Position numbers and translations under genes: made by a program | Part shown: positions 1 to 8,541 of the stretch, one piece after another | Position numbering within the stretch: position 1 is the first letter of the stretch | How the letters are laid out: every line of letters begins with the position of its first letter | Assembly: GCA_016297215.1 (NCBI GenBank) | Contig: JAEDGZ010000013.1 | Span: 1 to 56,765, forward strand | Direction: 5' to 3' | Source of the DNA: Paludibacteraceae bacterium | Lineage (GTDB): Bacteria; Bacteroidota; Bacteroidia; Bacteroidales; Paludibacteraceae | DNA length: 56,765 nucleotides | Notes under the pieces: model-generated | Told to the model about the DNA's origin: nothing | Database searches by the model: none | Seen by the model: the letters and a program-made list of their open reading frames with translations, nothing else

Positions 1-110
1 ATTGTTGCTCAGGAACTTATAAATAAAGTTAAATCAAAGTGTTGCGGAATTAAGGATAACGACTTCCTCCTAATTTACGAATTATAACAGACTAAAACAT
101 ATAGCTAACA

Positions 111-218
111 TTAACGTGAGTTCGATATAGACAAACTATTTTCAACAGTCAAAAACTAATTTGGTTTTGGTAGTGAATGAATGTCTAATTACACGATAAT
201 TACATGTTAAACAAGTAA
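111..218 (+). repeat. MITE-like element M, partial copy 1
   Basis: This stretch begins TTAACGTGAGTTCGATATA and continues with a CAGTCAAAAACTAATTTGG block that recurs at 7039-7237, 8303-8502 and 47073-47271 (both orientations). Only the end with the GAGTTCGAT terminus is present; the opposite terminus is missing, so this copy is truncated next to the 3' end of the large secreted protein gene. The rest of bases 1-230 holds no gene that I can see. Confidence 0.6.
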
Positions 219-230
219 GATTACATGTTA

Positions 231-3200
231 CTACCGGCAGACGCCCCGTAGCGTAACCCCGCCGTCTTGGCTCTCTACGCGCACGAGGTACGTACCCTGT
301 TGCGGCACCTCGTACTGCCGTTCGTAGTGGCGTGTCTGCTCGTGGTGGAGCAATTTCCCGCTCGGGTCATATACCCATACCTCTGCTGCTTCGGGCAGAC
401 CGCGCACGACGAGGGTCTGCTTGTCTGCGTAGAGCGTCAGGTCGCCGTAGCGGGCGTTGGCTGCACTCGTGGTGATCTCTTTCTCTTTCAGCACCACCGA
501 CAGGAAGAACCGTCCGCTGCCTTCCGTCCGCGTGGTGGCGAAGCTGTAGTCCTCGCGCAGCAGGTCGGTATAGCGACCGCTCTCCGCATCGTACAGCCAT
601 ACCTTATCCACACGGCTCAGGTCGCTGCGCGTGTTCAGCGAGAACGTATATTGACCATCGCGCGCCGCATACATACCCAGCGGGATGCTCTGCTTGGCTC
701 CCTCTTCGTTCACTGCGTTGAACGCGCGCTTGCCGCCGTCATCCCCTATCGAGTAGAGCACGGGGAGGGTGTAGTACTTGTAGTAGTCGCCGAACCACTT
801 GAAGAAGTCGGCACCCATCTCGTAACTGCTGCCAAACCGCTCGGCGATCACCAATGAGGTCTCATCTTCCTCGCCCTGCGCATTGCGGAGCACGATACCC
901 GTTATCACAGGCTCTTCCTCTGCCTCCTCTGCGGCACTCGTCATCAACGCCGCTTTCGCCGACTTGCCGCGGTTGCCGGAGGTAAACTGTACCTCGCACT
1001 TCTGCCCATCGGTATAGCCCTCGTCTTTGCCCACTTGGATAAAGTAAGACGTGAACGGCAAGAGGTCTTGCGACGAAACCAATACCTGCTTGTAAGCACT
1101 CCAACCAAAGTCCTGCGGGATAACGATATAAGGGTTGCTGTTATCAGTGGCAGATACACTCCACCAGCCGGTATCGGCATGATATTCCAATAGACCTAAC
1201 CGCAAACCTTTAAACGAATTGATATTGCCTTCTTTCTTATAGTAGTTCAGATAGGGGTTACCTACGAGGTTCCAACCTTTGTGGTTCGGGCGGGCTTCCG
1301 TACCTGCACCGTAAGCATACACTTCTACATTCTTGTTGGTTGCATCGTCGGTGATCACCTCTTTCGCCATCGGGAAGCGCAACTCGTAAGTATATTTCGG
1401 ATGATTAGCATCTCCGGCTATACCCACGATATAACCTTTGCCTGCCTCAATGGTCTGTCCTGTATAGGTTTTCCAGTTGTTGCCTGTCGTCTGTGTAGCG
1501 GCGCGTGTCTCTCCGTCGTAGTACATCAAGAACCACTCCGTGCCGTACTCTGCCGGTTGCCCGTTCGACCATGTTACATCTGCGATAGCGCAGTCGTAGG
1601 GTAGGGTGAACCAGTGCCAGTTTTCCGCTTTGATACGCAAATCAAGATAAACAGGCTTGCCAGAGGTGTTGCTAAAGGTCAATGTCCCTGCCACATCCAC
1701 CGTCGATACCGCATCCTCTTTGCGTCGCAGCGAGAGACTATTCACCGTATAGTTCCTACCGCTTGGCACGACCAGCGATGCTCCCTCATATATCTTCACA
1801 TCCCGCACTTGGGGTTTGTCGTTGGGGGTACCTTCTTCGGCTTTGGTCAGTGTGGCGCTGTCGCGTACCACCACGTCGCAGGTCTTGCACGTATCGCCGC
1901 CGAAATGGAAGAATGTATTGTCCGCCGTCGTGGCATTTCTGGTAACAAGAATAGGCACTTTATAGTCTTTGGTAGTCAGCACATTGCCGCCCTCATCCGC
2001 TGCAATAATCTTCAACCCCTTGCAAGCCAGCGTATCCATACGCGGAATCTTAATGGTCAGCGTACCATCCGGATTACGTTTGGAGTTATCAAACTCCACA
2101 GAAACCAGCGAATCGTAGGTGGTGTAATATCCCGAATAGTCGAAAGTAGATACATAATCAAAATATGAGCAACTTATGGAATCTAAAACCTTTGATTTTG
2201 TAGAACTCGTTTCTGCGCAAACAGATTTACCGACCCATTCGCCATTTATTCCTTCAGAGTCTAAATAATCATTGCCCAGTGTCTTAAAATATGTAGTATT
2301 ATGTTCAACAGCCTTTGCGCCGGACTCTACGGTATTTTTGCGTACCAACAGGAACGAGTTGGTGGATATGACAGCTTCATTTCCCTCAAAATCTTCACCT
2401 TTTGTTGCGGAGAAAGCGCTTGTGTTACCATCCATTGTACAAGTAGGACTTTGACCTACACCACCACTAGCAGGTGCAGATACAGTTCCAGCACCTATCA
2501 CGTCAATCATTTGGGGATTCTCTGCATCAATTACATCTACTAATGCCAACGAATATGCACCGGAGAAATTCAAACCCATATTGCCATTAGTATCCCTTGC
2601 TCCAGTTCCCCAAACTCCCACTAAATACCAATTGTCAGGATGAGAAGTTTCTGTATATCCGTTAGGATACTCGCTACTTTTAGTGTACTTTCCAATTTCT
2701 CCATCAAAATAGTTTCCAACCGTAAATAATATCATTTCTTCGCCAGAAAGTATCGTTTGTTTAATCTTACCTAAATTAACATAATTATTAGGACTTGTAC
2801 TTCCCTCTTTCTTCCATTCACTTGCGTCTTCTTTGGCACCCCATATACGTATATTCGTCAAGTCTATATCATGATCGGTACCGTTAAAGATTCCCAACAT
2901 CTTCAAATCACCTTTTGCCTCGTAATATTTCGAGAAGAATAAGTCTTCTGCCACGTTGCCCGTTCCCGTGCCTTTGGTTACTTGGTTTTCGAGGATGACG
3001 GAGATTTTCTCGTTGGTGTTGATTGCCACGTCTATTCCATCGGGTTTCCACTCTACGACATCCAACTGCGGACGCTCGGTGCTAACCTCTACCAACTCCG
3101 ACGGACACGACCCGCCCGCGAGAATCTTCACATAATAGGTGGTGGCTTTGGTGAGTCCCGTAATCGTATAGGGCGAAGTGGCATCGGTGTGGTCGCTCCC

Positions 3201-5972
3201 CACCTGCGTAGTCCCTGCATCGTTAGAATATACCCGCACGGTAGCCGTCTTCGCTGTCATCGTCCAAGACAGCGTGATGCTATTCACATCCGAGGTATAA
3301 GATATATTCTGCGGCACGTCGTCGCAGTTGGTGGTTGTTGCCGAGACCGTCCCATAGTAGGAGCAATCGGTGTCGCCCACAGGCACTACGCCTTTCACCA
3401 AAATAGTATATGCCGTCTCTGCCGTCAGCCCCGTGATAGTATAGGTTAGTACGTTGCCCATCTCCGTCCAATTAGTGCCGCCGTTGATGCTGTACTTATA
3501 GCCTATCGCGCCCGCTACGGCATCCCACGCGAGCGTGATAGCGGAGGATTTCACCTGCGTTACTTTGAGGTTTGCAGGCGCCAATAGCCTCGTACACTCT
3601 GTATCAAACGGCAAGAAACGAATGGCGGTATTGGTTGTGTAATGCCCGATACGCTCGGTTGTAGCATTTTTATAATATGATAAACTTCTGTTGTACCGAC
3701 TACCGCTGTCAAGGCGTACCACATAGTCGGTAAAATCTTCTGTGCGGAGCGTCCACGACTGCATATCCTTCGAGCCGGTGGTAGATAACCACACCTCGGT
3801 CTCGTTTTTCGATGCTTGCAAGAACTGCCCGCCATCTACCGTAAAGCGCAGACCAGTCTGACTATTGTTCTTGTAACTATCCCCGCGAGCGGCAGCCGTG
3901 TAGATAACGTTGCTCGGTGCGGTATTTAGTTTGGTAGGATTGTTGGTAGGAGCTACATCGCCTTTGATATCCTCCGCACTGGGAATGAGGGCAGAACTAT
4001 TGCTGCCTAAGGTATTCGGCAGTGCGACCCAACCGTTGGTGCCTTTTGCCGCAATCACAAACCGCTCCGGCAGCGAGTGCCCCAATACCGTAATGGTTTT
4101 GGTCGCATATACGTTAGAGCCTTTGTATCTATAAGCAGTGAGGGTGATAGTAGCCGTATCAAAGGCATTGAACGTCGTCGGCGTATAGGTGATGCAGAGC
4201 GAGTCGGCATAGGTAGCAGTTTGGATATTCGTTGCCAGCGACCAAGATTTGCCATTGGATGCATCATTTCCATCGCCCGTAGTTCCCCAGCGTTTGATCT
4301 TGAATTTCTCGTTGTTGCTGGTCGCCTTGATAGACACAGCCGCCGAATGCTCGTTCTTGTCTAAGTTGGTACCACTGACAGTGATCTTGGTATAGGCATC
4401 CACACGCACGTCTTTCGCGGAGGTAATACGCACATCGCCCATCAAACCGATATGCGGTCCGCACGCCGGATCAGAGGTGTATTTGTATGCAACGACTCGT
4501 TTATAGAGATAGATATTATAATTACATGTATTGTAAGCATTAAATAAAGAATTATAATAGGAAAAAACATTATAAGTATTTTCTAAAGTAGATGTAATGC
4601 TTGTTCCTATTCCTTCTGTATCGGAAGTGATTTCGATTTTATATTTGTACGTAGGTGATTCCGTCAAATTCAAAATCACTTTGGTTTCAGATAAACCTAA
4701 ATCTATGTATTTTTTGCAAGCATCGTTGTAGAAAGTGTACCCTTCTGTTGAATTCCCTGCTATCTTCCAAATAATAGTGTTATCATTAGTAGAAATTATG
4801 TTGTTTTTATTGCATACCACTTCTACACTCTCTGCTTTTCCTTGTGAATTAACCACGTTTTTGAGAGCATAGTCACTACTATTAGCATATGCAGCAATAA
4901 CATAGTCTGCTCCTGATTCCAGTTCTTCAAGCGAAGAAATCATTTCAAAATCATTTCCTAATGTTCCCTCTTCCGCATACCGATACACTGCATAGAGTTG
5001 GGTATCTTTTGCGGGCATGGTATAGGTATTAAAATCTACATTAGTGTATTCGTTTTCGGCATTAACGGTTCTCTCTGCCCAGCCGTCGAAGACATACTCC
5101 GTCGGCTCGGTGCAGACGCCCGTCGGGTCGGCAGGTTTGGTCGCTTTCTCTCCCGCTATGTGTTGTTGAGTGTCATGTGTATTTCCTCTATCTACAAAGG
5201 TGAGGGTGTACTGCCTTGGGTTAACGGTAATATCGACAGTCGCACGTTGACTACATTTACCATCTGTTTTATCTTGCGATGCGGTTACCGTGTATGTACC
5301 ATCCGCGGTAAACGTGATGCTATTGCCTGAGATGGTTGCTGTGCCGTTGTCGGGAGTTACGCTGAATGTTATCGTCCCGTTGTTTCCGCCCGATGTGCTG
5401 AGAGTGGTGCTTGCCTTATCGTCAGAACCGATAGTCAGTGTTGTTGCCGCCGCCGTAACACTCAACTCCTCGCCAACAGGATCACAACTTTCACACTCGG
5501 TTAAATAGTCCGTATAAGTTACGCTGCTGGAAGTATAGATTTCTATCTTAGATATGCGGACTCCATTACTTGAAGCAGTACCGGAATTGGAAGTAATACG
5601 CAGTTTTCCTTTGCCACTGAGTGGAGTACCATCAGTATAGGTATTCACACCGGTCTGACTACTACCGGAGACAGTAACTGATTTCCATGTATTGGTACCA
5701 TCGCCAATGGTTAGTTTGTTATAGGAATCTCCTCCAAAGGTGCCACCATACACAACCACCTTTGATAGCGTACTCAAATCAAACTCAGCAGACTCAATGT
5801 AACTGCCTGAATGAAACAGTCGATAACTTGATTTGTTTGTAGTAGAGCCAGAATAAGTCCACGTATCGTATGTCAATGTTTGAGAAAGGGTTTCTGCTGC
5901 TCCCCATACGAGATTGACATTTAGTGCCATGCAGGTGAGCATTAGCACTGACAACATAACTTTACTTTTCAT
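231..5972 (-). CDS. Very large secreted mosaic protein with Ig-like, InlB-repeat, FN3 and T9SS-like C-terminal domains
   Basis: A 1913-residue protein, probably exported and surface-attached. I chose the start MKSKVMLSVL at 5972 because it opens a clean signal peptide ending near VWGAAE; an in-frame start 66 bases upstream only adds an unlikely leader. Reading from the N-terminus: a beta-rich module (about 26-150), an Ig-like segment (about 168-252), an InlB/Listeria-Bacteroides type repeat ending in YAVYRYAEE (about 254-335), two fibronectin type III domains (about 797-880 and 885-967), a lamin-tail-like region (from about 970) and a final ~80 residues with the pattern VYDPSGKLL ... GTYLVRV, resembling a type A type IX secretion sorting domain. 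The function is unknown; the architecture suggests an adhesin-like or substrate-binding surface protein. A 150-bp piece (5375-5524) recurs inverted in the divergent gene at 6074. No enzyme motif is visible. Confidence 0.85.
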   Translation of the reverse strand: MKSKVMLSVLMLTCMALNVNLVWGAAETLSQTLTYDTWTYSGSTTNKSSYRLFHSGSYIESAEFDLSTLSKVVVYGGTFGGDSYNKLTIGDGTNTWKSVTVSGSSQTGVNTYTDGTPLSGKGKLRITSNSGTASSNGVRISKIEIYTSSSVTYTDYLTECESCDPVGEELSVTAAATTLTIGSDDKASTTLSTSGGNNGTITFSVTPDNGTATISGNSITFTADGTYTVTASQDKTDGKCSQRATVDITVNPRQYTLTFVDRGNTHDTQQHIAGEKATKPADPTGVCTEPTEYVFDGWAERTVNAENEYTNVDFNTYTMPAKDTQLYAVYRYAEEGTLGNDFEMISSLEELESGADYVIAAYANSSDYALKNVVNSQGKAESVEVVCNKNNIISTNDNTIIWKIAGNSTEGYTFYNDACKKYIDLGLSETKVILNLTESPTYKYKIEITSDTEGIGTSITSTLENTYNVFSYYNSLFNAYNTCNYNIYLYKRVVAYKYTSDPACGPHIGLMGDVRITSAKDVRVDAYTKITVSGTNLDKNEHSAAVSIKATSNNEKFKIKRWGTTGDGNDASNGKSWSLATNIQTATYADSLCITYTPTTFNAFDTATITLTAYRYKGSNVYATKTITVLGHSLPERFVIAAKGTNGWVALPNTLGSNSSALIPSAEDIKGDVAPTNNPTKLNTAPSNVIYTAAARGDSYKNNSQTGLRFTVDGGQFLQASKNETEVWLSTTGSKDMQSWTLRTEDFTDYVVRLDSGSRYNRSLSYYKNATTERIGHYTTNTAIRFLPFDTECTRLLAPANLKVTQVKSSAITLAWDAVAGAIGYKYSINGGTNWTEMGNVLTYTITGLTAETAYTILVKGVVPVGDTDCSYYGTVSATTTNCDDVPQNISYTSDVNSITLSWTMTAKTATVRVYSNDAGTTQVGSDHTDATSPYTITGLTKATTYYVKILAGGSCPSELVEVSTERPQLDVVEWKPDGIDVAINTNEKISVILENQVTKGTGTGNVAEDLFFSKYYEAKGDLKMLGIFNGTDHDIDLTNIRIWGAKEDASEWKKEGSTSPNNYVNLGKIKQTILSGEEMILFTVGNYFDGEIGKYTKSSEYPNGYTETSHPDNWYLVGVWGTGARDTNGNMGLNFSGAYSLALVDVIDAENPQMIDVIGAGTVSAPASGGVGQSPTCTMDGNTSAFSATKGEDFEGNEAVISTNSFLLVRKNTVESGAKAVEHNTTYFKTLGNDYLDSEGINGEWVGKSVCAETSSTKSKVLDSISCSYFDYVSTFDYSGYYTTYDSLVSVEFDNSKRNPDGTLTIKIPRMDTLACKGLKIIAADEGGNVLTTKDYKVPILVTRNATTADNTFFHFGGDTCKTCDVVVRDSATLTKAEEGTPNDKPQVRDVKIYEGASLVVPSGRNYTVNSLSLRRKEDAVSTVDVAGTLTFSNTSGKPVYLDLRIKAENWHWFTLPYDCAIADVTWSNGQPAEYGTEWFLMYYDGETRAATQTTGNNWKTYTGQTIEAGKGYIVGIAGDANHPKYTYELRFPMAKEVITDDATNKNVEVYAYGAGTEARPNHKGWNLVGNPYLNYYKKEGNINSFKGLRLGLLEYHADTGWWSVSATDNSNPYIVIPQDFGWSAYKQVLVSSQDLLPFTSYFIQVGKDEGYTDGQKCEVQFTSGNRGKSAKAALMTSAAEEAEEEPVITGIVLRNAQGEEDETSLVIAERFGSSYEMGADFFKWFGDYYKYYTLPVLYSIGDDGGKRAFNAVNEEGAKQSIPLGMYAARDGQYTFSLNTRSDLSRVDKVWLYDAESGRYTDLLREDYSFATTRTEGSGRFFLSVVLKEKEITTSAANARYGDLTLYADKQTLVVRGLPEAAEVWVYDPSGKLLHHEQTRHYERQYEVPQQGTYLVRVESQDGGVTLRGVCR
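5375..5524 (-). repeat. 150-bp inverted duplication, arm 1 (inside the large secreted protein)
   Basis: This segment encodes TYTDYLTECESCDPVGEEL and the following residues up to SGGNNG. It is nearly identical, in opposite orientation, to 6567-6716, with only a handful of mismatches over 150 bases. The arms are about 1.05 kb apart and belong to two divergently transcribed genes. Confidence 0.9.
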
Positions 5973-6566
5973 AATTATGTATGTTTTATAATATGCAACT
6001 ATTTGGTACGCCCGCAACATGTAAGGGCTAAAAACCATACGAATACGATAATAACATTAAAACCATTGATACAATGAAACGTGTAAAACTATTTGCACTT
6101 ATCAGCCTTCTATTCATAGGCTTAGGGCACGCGTGGGGAGCAGAAGCCACATTAACGCAGGCAGAAATCAAAAAAGCGACTGCTGGAGGTTCCTATGCAG
6201 AAAGGTCTGTCGCAAGCACTTCTGGGACATGGACTGGTAAGATGATTATCAATACCAGTACTGGTTTTGTGCAAATAAACAAGAATAGTAACAACTACTA
6301 TTTGGGGTCTCCTACCTTTGAAGGTGGAGTAACCAAAATCGTCATCACAACTTGTAATAGCACTGCCTCCGGCAGGACATTCTACATTATGGGGAATACA
6401 AATACTGCTCAACCAACAAGTGGAACATATGGTTCAGGTAGTACAAGTGGTTCCAATGGGACTGCTACAATTAATGTTACTGGTTCCCCAACGAGTTTCT
6501 ATATATATGCTAATGGTGCAACGTATATTTCAAGTGTTACCGTTACCTATACTACCTCTTCCGGTG

Positions 6567-6716
6567 GCGTAACTTATACGGACTATTTAACCGAGTGTGA
6601 GAGTTGTGATCCTGTTGGCGAGGAGTTGCGTGTTACGGCGGCGGCAACAACACTGACTATCGGTTCTGACGATAAGGCGAGAACCACTCTCAGCACATCG
6701 GGCGGAAACAACGGGA
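6567..6716 (+). repeat. 150-bp inverted duplication, arm 2
   Basis: This is the partner of 5375-5524 in inverted orientation. The match ends exactly where the cluster of palindromic repeats begins, so the boundary marks either the end of a gene-conversion tract or a deletion endpoint. Confidence 0.9.
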
Positions 6717-6726
6717 GGTTTGGTTT

Positions 6727-6942
6727 CAGCAGGCGGGGACGCCTGCGCACCCGGACAGGCATTGTGTCGTCATACCATTTGTGCAAAACTGCCCGCAGGC
6801 GAGACGCCTGCGTCCCCAGTATTCTTTTCAGCAGGCGGGGACGCCTGAGTATATCGGACGGTTTCCTTTGTGGTGCGGCCTGGAGACCGCACCTCCTTTG
6901 TATCCCGCCCCCTGCCCCTCCCCAAAGGGCGGGGGAGTTTGG
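6727..6942. repeat. Cluster of palindromic repeats A, B, A-variant, C and D
   Basis: Order along the plus strand: palindrome A (6727-6758), palindrome B in reverse (6792-6820), a diverged A (6829-6860, its tail changed after GACGCCTGA), palindrome C (6870-6899, GGTGCGGCCTGGAGACCGCA) and a GC-rich D element (6903-6941) whose arms are CCCGCCCCCTG and GGGCGGGGGAG. All of these families recur elsewhere in the window, and A, C and D appear together again inside murI. Confidence 0.85.
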
Positions 6943-7038
6943 CTGCGCATCCGAGCATAGGTGTTGCCTTACATATAGTTTTACTTTTCATTGTATGTCA
7001 AAGAACATTTGCGCTTCGCGCTCCTCCCAATTTTCCTC

Positions 7039-7237
7039 TTAATGCGAACTTGAAATAAGAAATACATACATCGAAACGACGATGATTCTTTTATTTCAAC
7101 AAAAATTTCCAAAAATTATTCAAATATTATTTTCTCTTTAACATATAATTTTCATGTAATTATTCATTAATTCATTACCAAAAACCAAATTAGTCTCTGA
7201 CTGCTGAAAGTATAGGCTTATATCGGCTCCACGTTAT
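7039..7237 (-). repeat. MITE-like element M, copy 2
   Basis: A ~200-bp AT-rich element with imperfect inverted ends: it starts TTAATGCGAACTTGAAAT and ends TATCGGCTCCACGTTA. Internal landmarks shared with other copies are GATGATTCTTTTATTTCAAC, CATATAATTTTCATGTAATT and GACTGCTGAAAG. It encodes no protein. A palindrome A (7241-7270) abuts its right end. Bases 7271-7384 hold no gene; the remaining gap is the 3' flank of the PIN toxin gene. Confidence 0.75.
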
Positions 7238-7240
7238 TAT

Positions 7241-7270
7241 AGCAGGCGGGGACGCCTGCGCACCCGGACG
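7241..7270 (+). repeat. Palindrome A copy (intergenic)
   Basis: GCAGGCG, tetraloop GGGA, CGCCTGC, then the tail GCACCCGGAC. It sits three to four bases beyond the end of MITE-like copy 2. Confidence 0.9.
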
Positions 7271-7384
7271 GGTTTCTATTTGGCTCTCTTATGGTACATA
7301 TTGTACTTACAGATACAAAAAAGCAGCAAGCGGAACTTACTGCTTACAGATTAGGTATCATCTTGCTATGACCTCGCGCGGGTA

Positions 7385-7792
7385 TTAGGCGTGAAGCCTC
7401 AGTATCTCCAACATCTGCGCCGGCGTAACCACGATAGGGTCTTGCGGGAAATGGCGTTGGTTGCCTGTTACGAGATAGGCATCCTCGTGGCTGAGCGTTA
7501 CCTCGTAGAACACGCGGTCTGTCTCATCGGGCATTGCCTCTAAGTAAGACACCCGTTCGGATAGAATACCATAAGTGCGGATATACTCTATGAGGCTCTT
7601 GACAACCTCTGTTCGGAAATGGAACTTAGGTCGGCTCAACACTTCTTGGTACTCGGCAAGTATCTGCTCGTTGTATAAAGGGGTGAATATGCCTTTTTGA
7701 AGGGCTTGCAAGAGAAGAAATGTAGGAGCATCGTCGCTCTTGGTCCATAATGCGGACACAAACACATTCGTGTCAACAACGGCGTAAATCAT
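7385..7792 (-). CDS. PIN-domain toxin of a toxin-antitoxin pair
   Basis: A 135-residue PIN-family protein of the COG2402-like 'putative toxin component' group. PIN toxins are Mg-dependent ribonucleases that stop growth by cleaving RNA. The N-terminal VVDTNVFVSALW carries the first acidic residue of the PIN active site; an internal E (EQILAEYQEVL) and the late DAYLVTGNQRHF, with its conserved acidic residue followed by TGN, complete the usual set. It lies 14 bases downstream of a RelB/DinJ-like antitoxin and shares its promoter, so the two form an operon. Both length and composition look intact. The target RNA cannot be told from sequence. Confidence 0.85.
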   Translation of the reverse strand: MIYAVVDTNVFVSALWTKSDDAPTFLLLQALQKGIFTPLYNEQILAEYQEVLSRPKFHFRTEVVKSLIEYIRTYGILSERVSYLEAMPDETDRVFYEVTLSHEDAYLVTGNQRHFPQDPIVVTPAQMLEILRLHA

Positions 7793-7806
7793 ACTCTTCC
7801 CCCTTC

Positions 7807-8100
7807 TTATTTTGCTTGGCGTTCAGCGCGGTAGGCGGCTATCTCAGCGTCTATCTCCTCTATGGTGAGTTCGGGCTCATTGCGGCGAATGGCATCTTGG
7901 TGAGCAGATTGCAGAGCGTTGCCAAAACGCGTTCGTACATCTTTCCGTCTGCCTACCGTAAAGGGGATACTTTGGGTATCCATTACGGCGCGCATGAAGA
8001 CATTGAAGGCGGTGTTGGCACTCATACCAAACTCTTCACACAGTTTGGTGAACTCGGCTTTCAGTTTCGCGTCCGTGCGGACAGTCATCGTGGCTTGCAT
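7807..8100 (-). CDS. RelB/DinJ-family antitoxin
   Basis: A 97-residue protein. The N-terminus MQATMTVRTDAKLKAEFTKL forms the short beta strand and helix of a ribbon-helix-helix DNA-binding domain, followed by EEFGMSANTAFNVFMRAV, the classic DinJ/RelB signature. The charged C-terminal tail (LTIEEIDAEIAAYRAERQ) would wrap the toxin. RelB/DinJ antitoxins normally pair with RelE/YafQ toxins; here the downstream partner is a PIN-domain protein, a combination seen in some families. Expected roles are neutralising the toxin and repressing its own promoter, which lies at 8164-8194. Confidence 0.88.
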   Translation of the reverse strand: MQATMTVRTDAKLKAEFTKLCEEFGMSANTAFNVFMRAVMDTQSIPFTVGRRKDVRTRFGNALQSAHQDAIRRNEPELTIEEIDAEIAAYRAERQAK

Positions 8101-8103
8101 AGT

Positions 8104-8139
8104 GGTGGTTAGTAGTTAGTAGTTAGTAGTTAGTTTGAC
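8104..8139. repeat. Short direct repeat in the antitoxin leader
   Basis: The unit GGTTAGTAGTTAGTAGTTAG lies between the antitoxin start codon and its promoter. It consists of three to four units of TTAGTAG. It could be an operator for the antitoxin or simple slippage DNA. Confidence 0.6.
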
Positions 8140-8163
8140 AGCATAGTGCTATCAATTCGCCTG

Positions 8164-8194
8164 CAAAGGTACTACATTTCTCTGATATATGCAA
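8164..8194 (-). promoter_or_regulatory. Promoter of the toxin-antitoxin operon
   Basis: On the minus strand, TTG, 20 bases, then TACCTTTG: a Bacteroidetes primary-sigma promoter about 60 bases upstream of the antitoxin start. Confidence 0.75.
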
Positions 8195-8302
8195 CCCTTT
8201 TCGCAAAAAAGACTAAAAGCAGGTTGTTTTTCTGCGGATTCTGTAAGTACAATACGTCAAAGAACATTTGCGCTTCGCGCTCCTCTGCTACGGTTCCTCT
8301 AT

Positions 8303-8502
8303 TTAAACGCTAATTTGAAATAAAGTTCTAACACATCTAAACGATGATAATCCTTTTATTTCAACAAAAATTTCCAAAAACATTCCATTTGACTATTTGA
8401 CAATTTACTATTTGACAATTTACAAAATAGCCATTTTTTCATTACCAAAACCAAATTAGTGTTTGACTGCTGAAATAGTTCTCTTATATCGAACTCAGGT
8501 TA
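8303..8502 (-). repeat. MITE-like element M, copy 3
   Basis: It runs from TTAAACGCTAATTTGAAAT to TATATCGAACTCAGGTTA. Centrally it carries an extra block of TTTGACAATTTAC repeats (about 8388-8430), the G family that also occurs at 12097-12170 and inside murI. A block at 8246-8284, ending GCGCTTCGCGCTCCTC, precedes it and likewise precedes copy 2 (about 6995-7026), so the repeated unit is larger than the MITE alone. Nothing else is seen in 8195-8541. Confidence 0.75.
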
Positions 8503-8541
8503 TCTATTCTTCTCTTGCCCATCAATTCCTCTTCTTTCTAT

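Larger units (their letters stand above)
6074..7042 (+). pseudogene. Truncated paralogue of the large secreted protein, reading into a repeat cluster
   Basis: It opens with a good signal peptide (MKRVKLFALISLLFIGLGHA), a beta-rich N-terminal module and then the same TYTDYLTECESC segment found in the neighbouring 1913-residue protein. At base 6717 the similarity stops abruptly, and from there the frame translates repeat DNA: SRRGRLRTRTG from palindrome A, ARRRDACVPS from palindrome B and CGAAWRPHL from palindrome C. The frame stays open to 7042 only because those repeats lack stops. I read it as the 5' remnant of a larger secreted protein gene whose 3' part was lost where the repeats accumulated. 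About 215 N-terminal residues are authentic. It could still make a short secreted protein. Confidence 0.75.
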
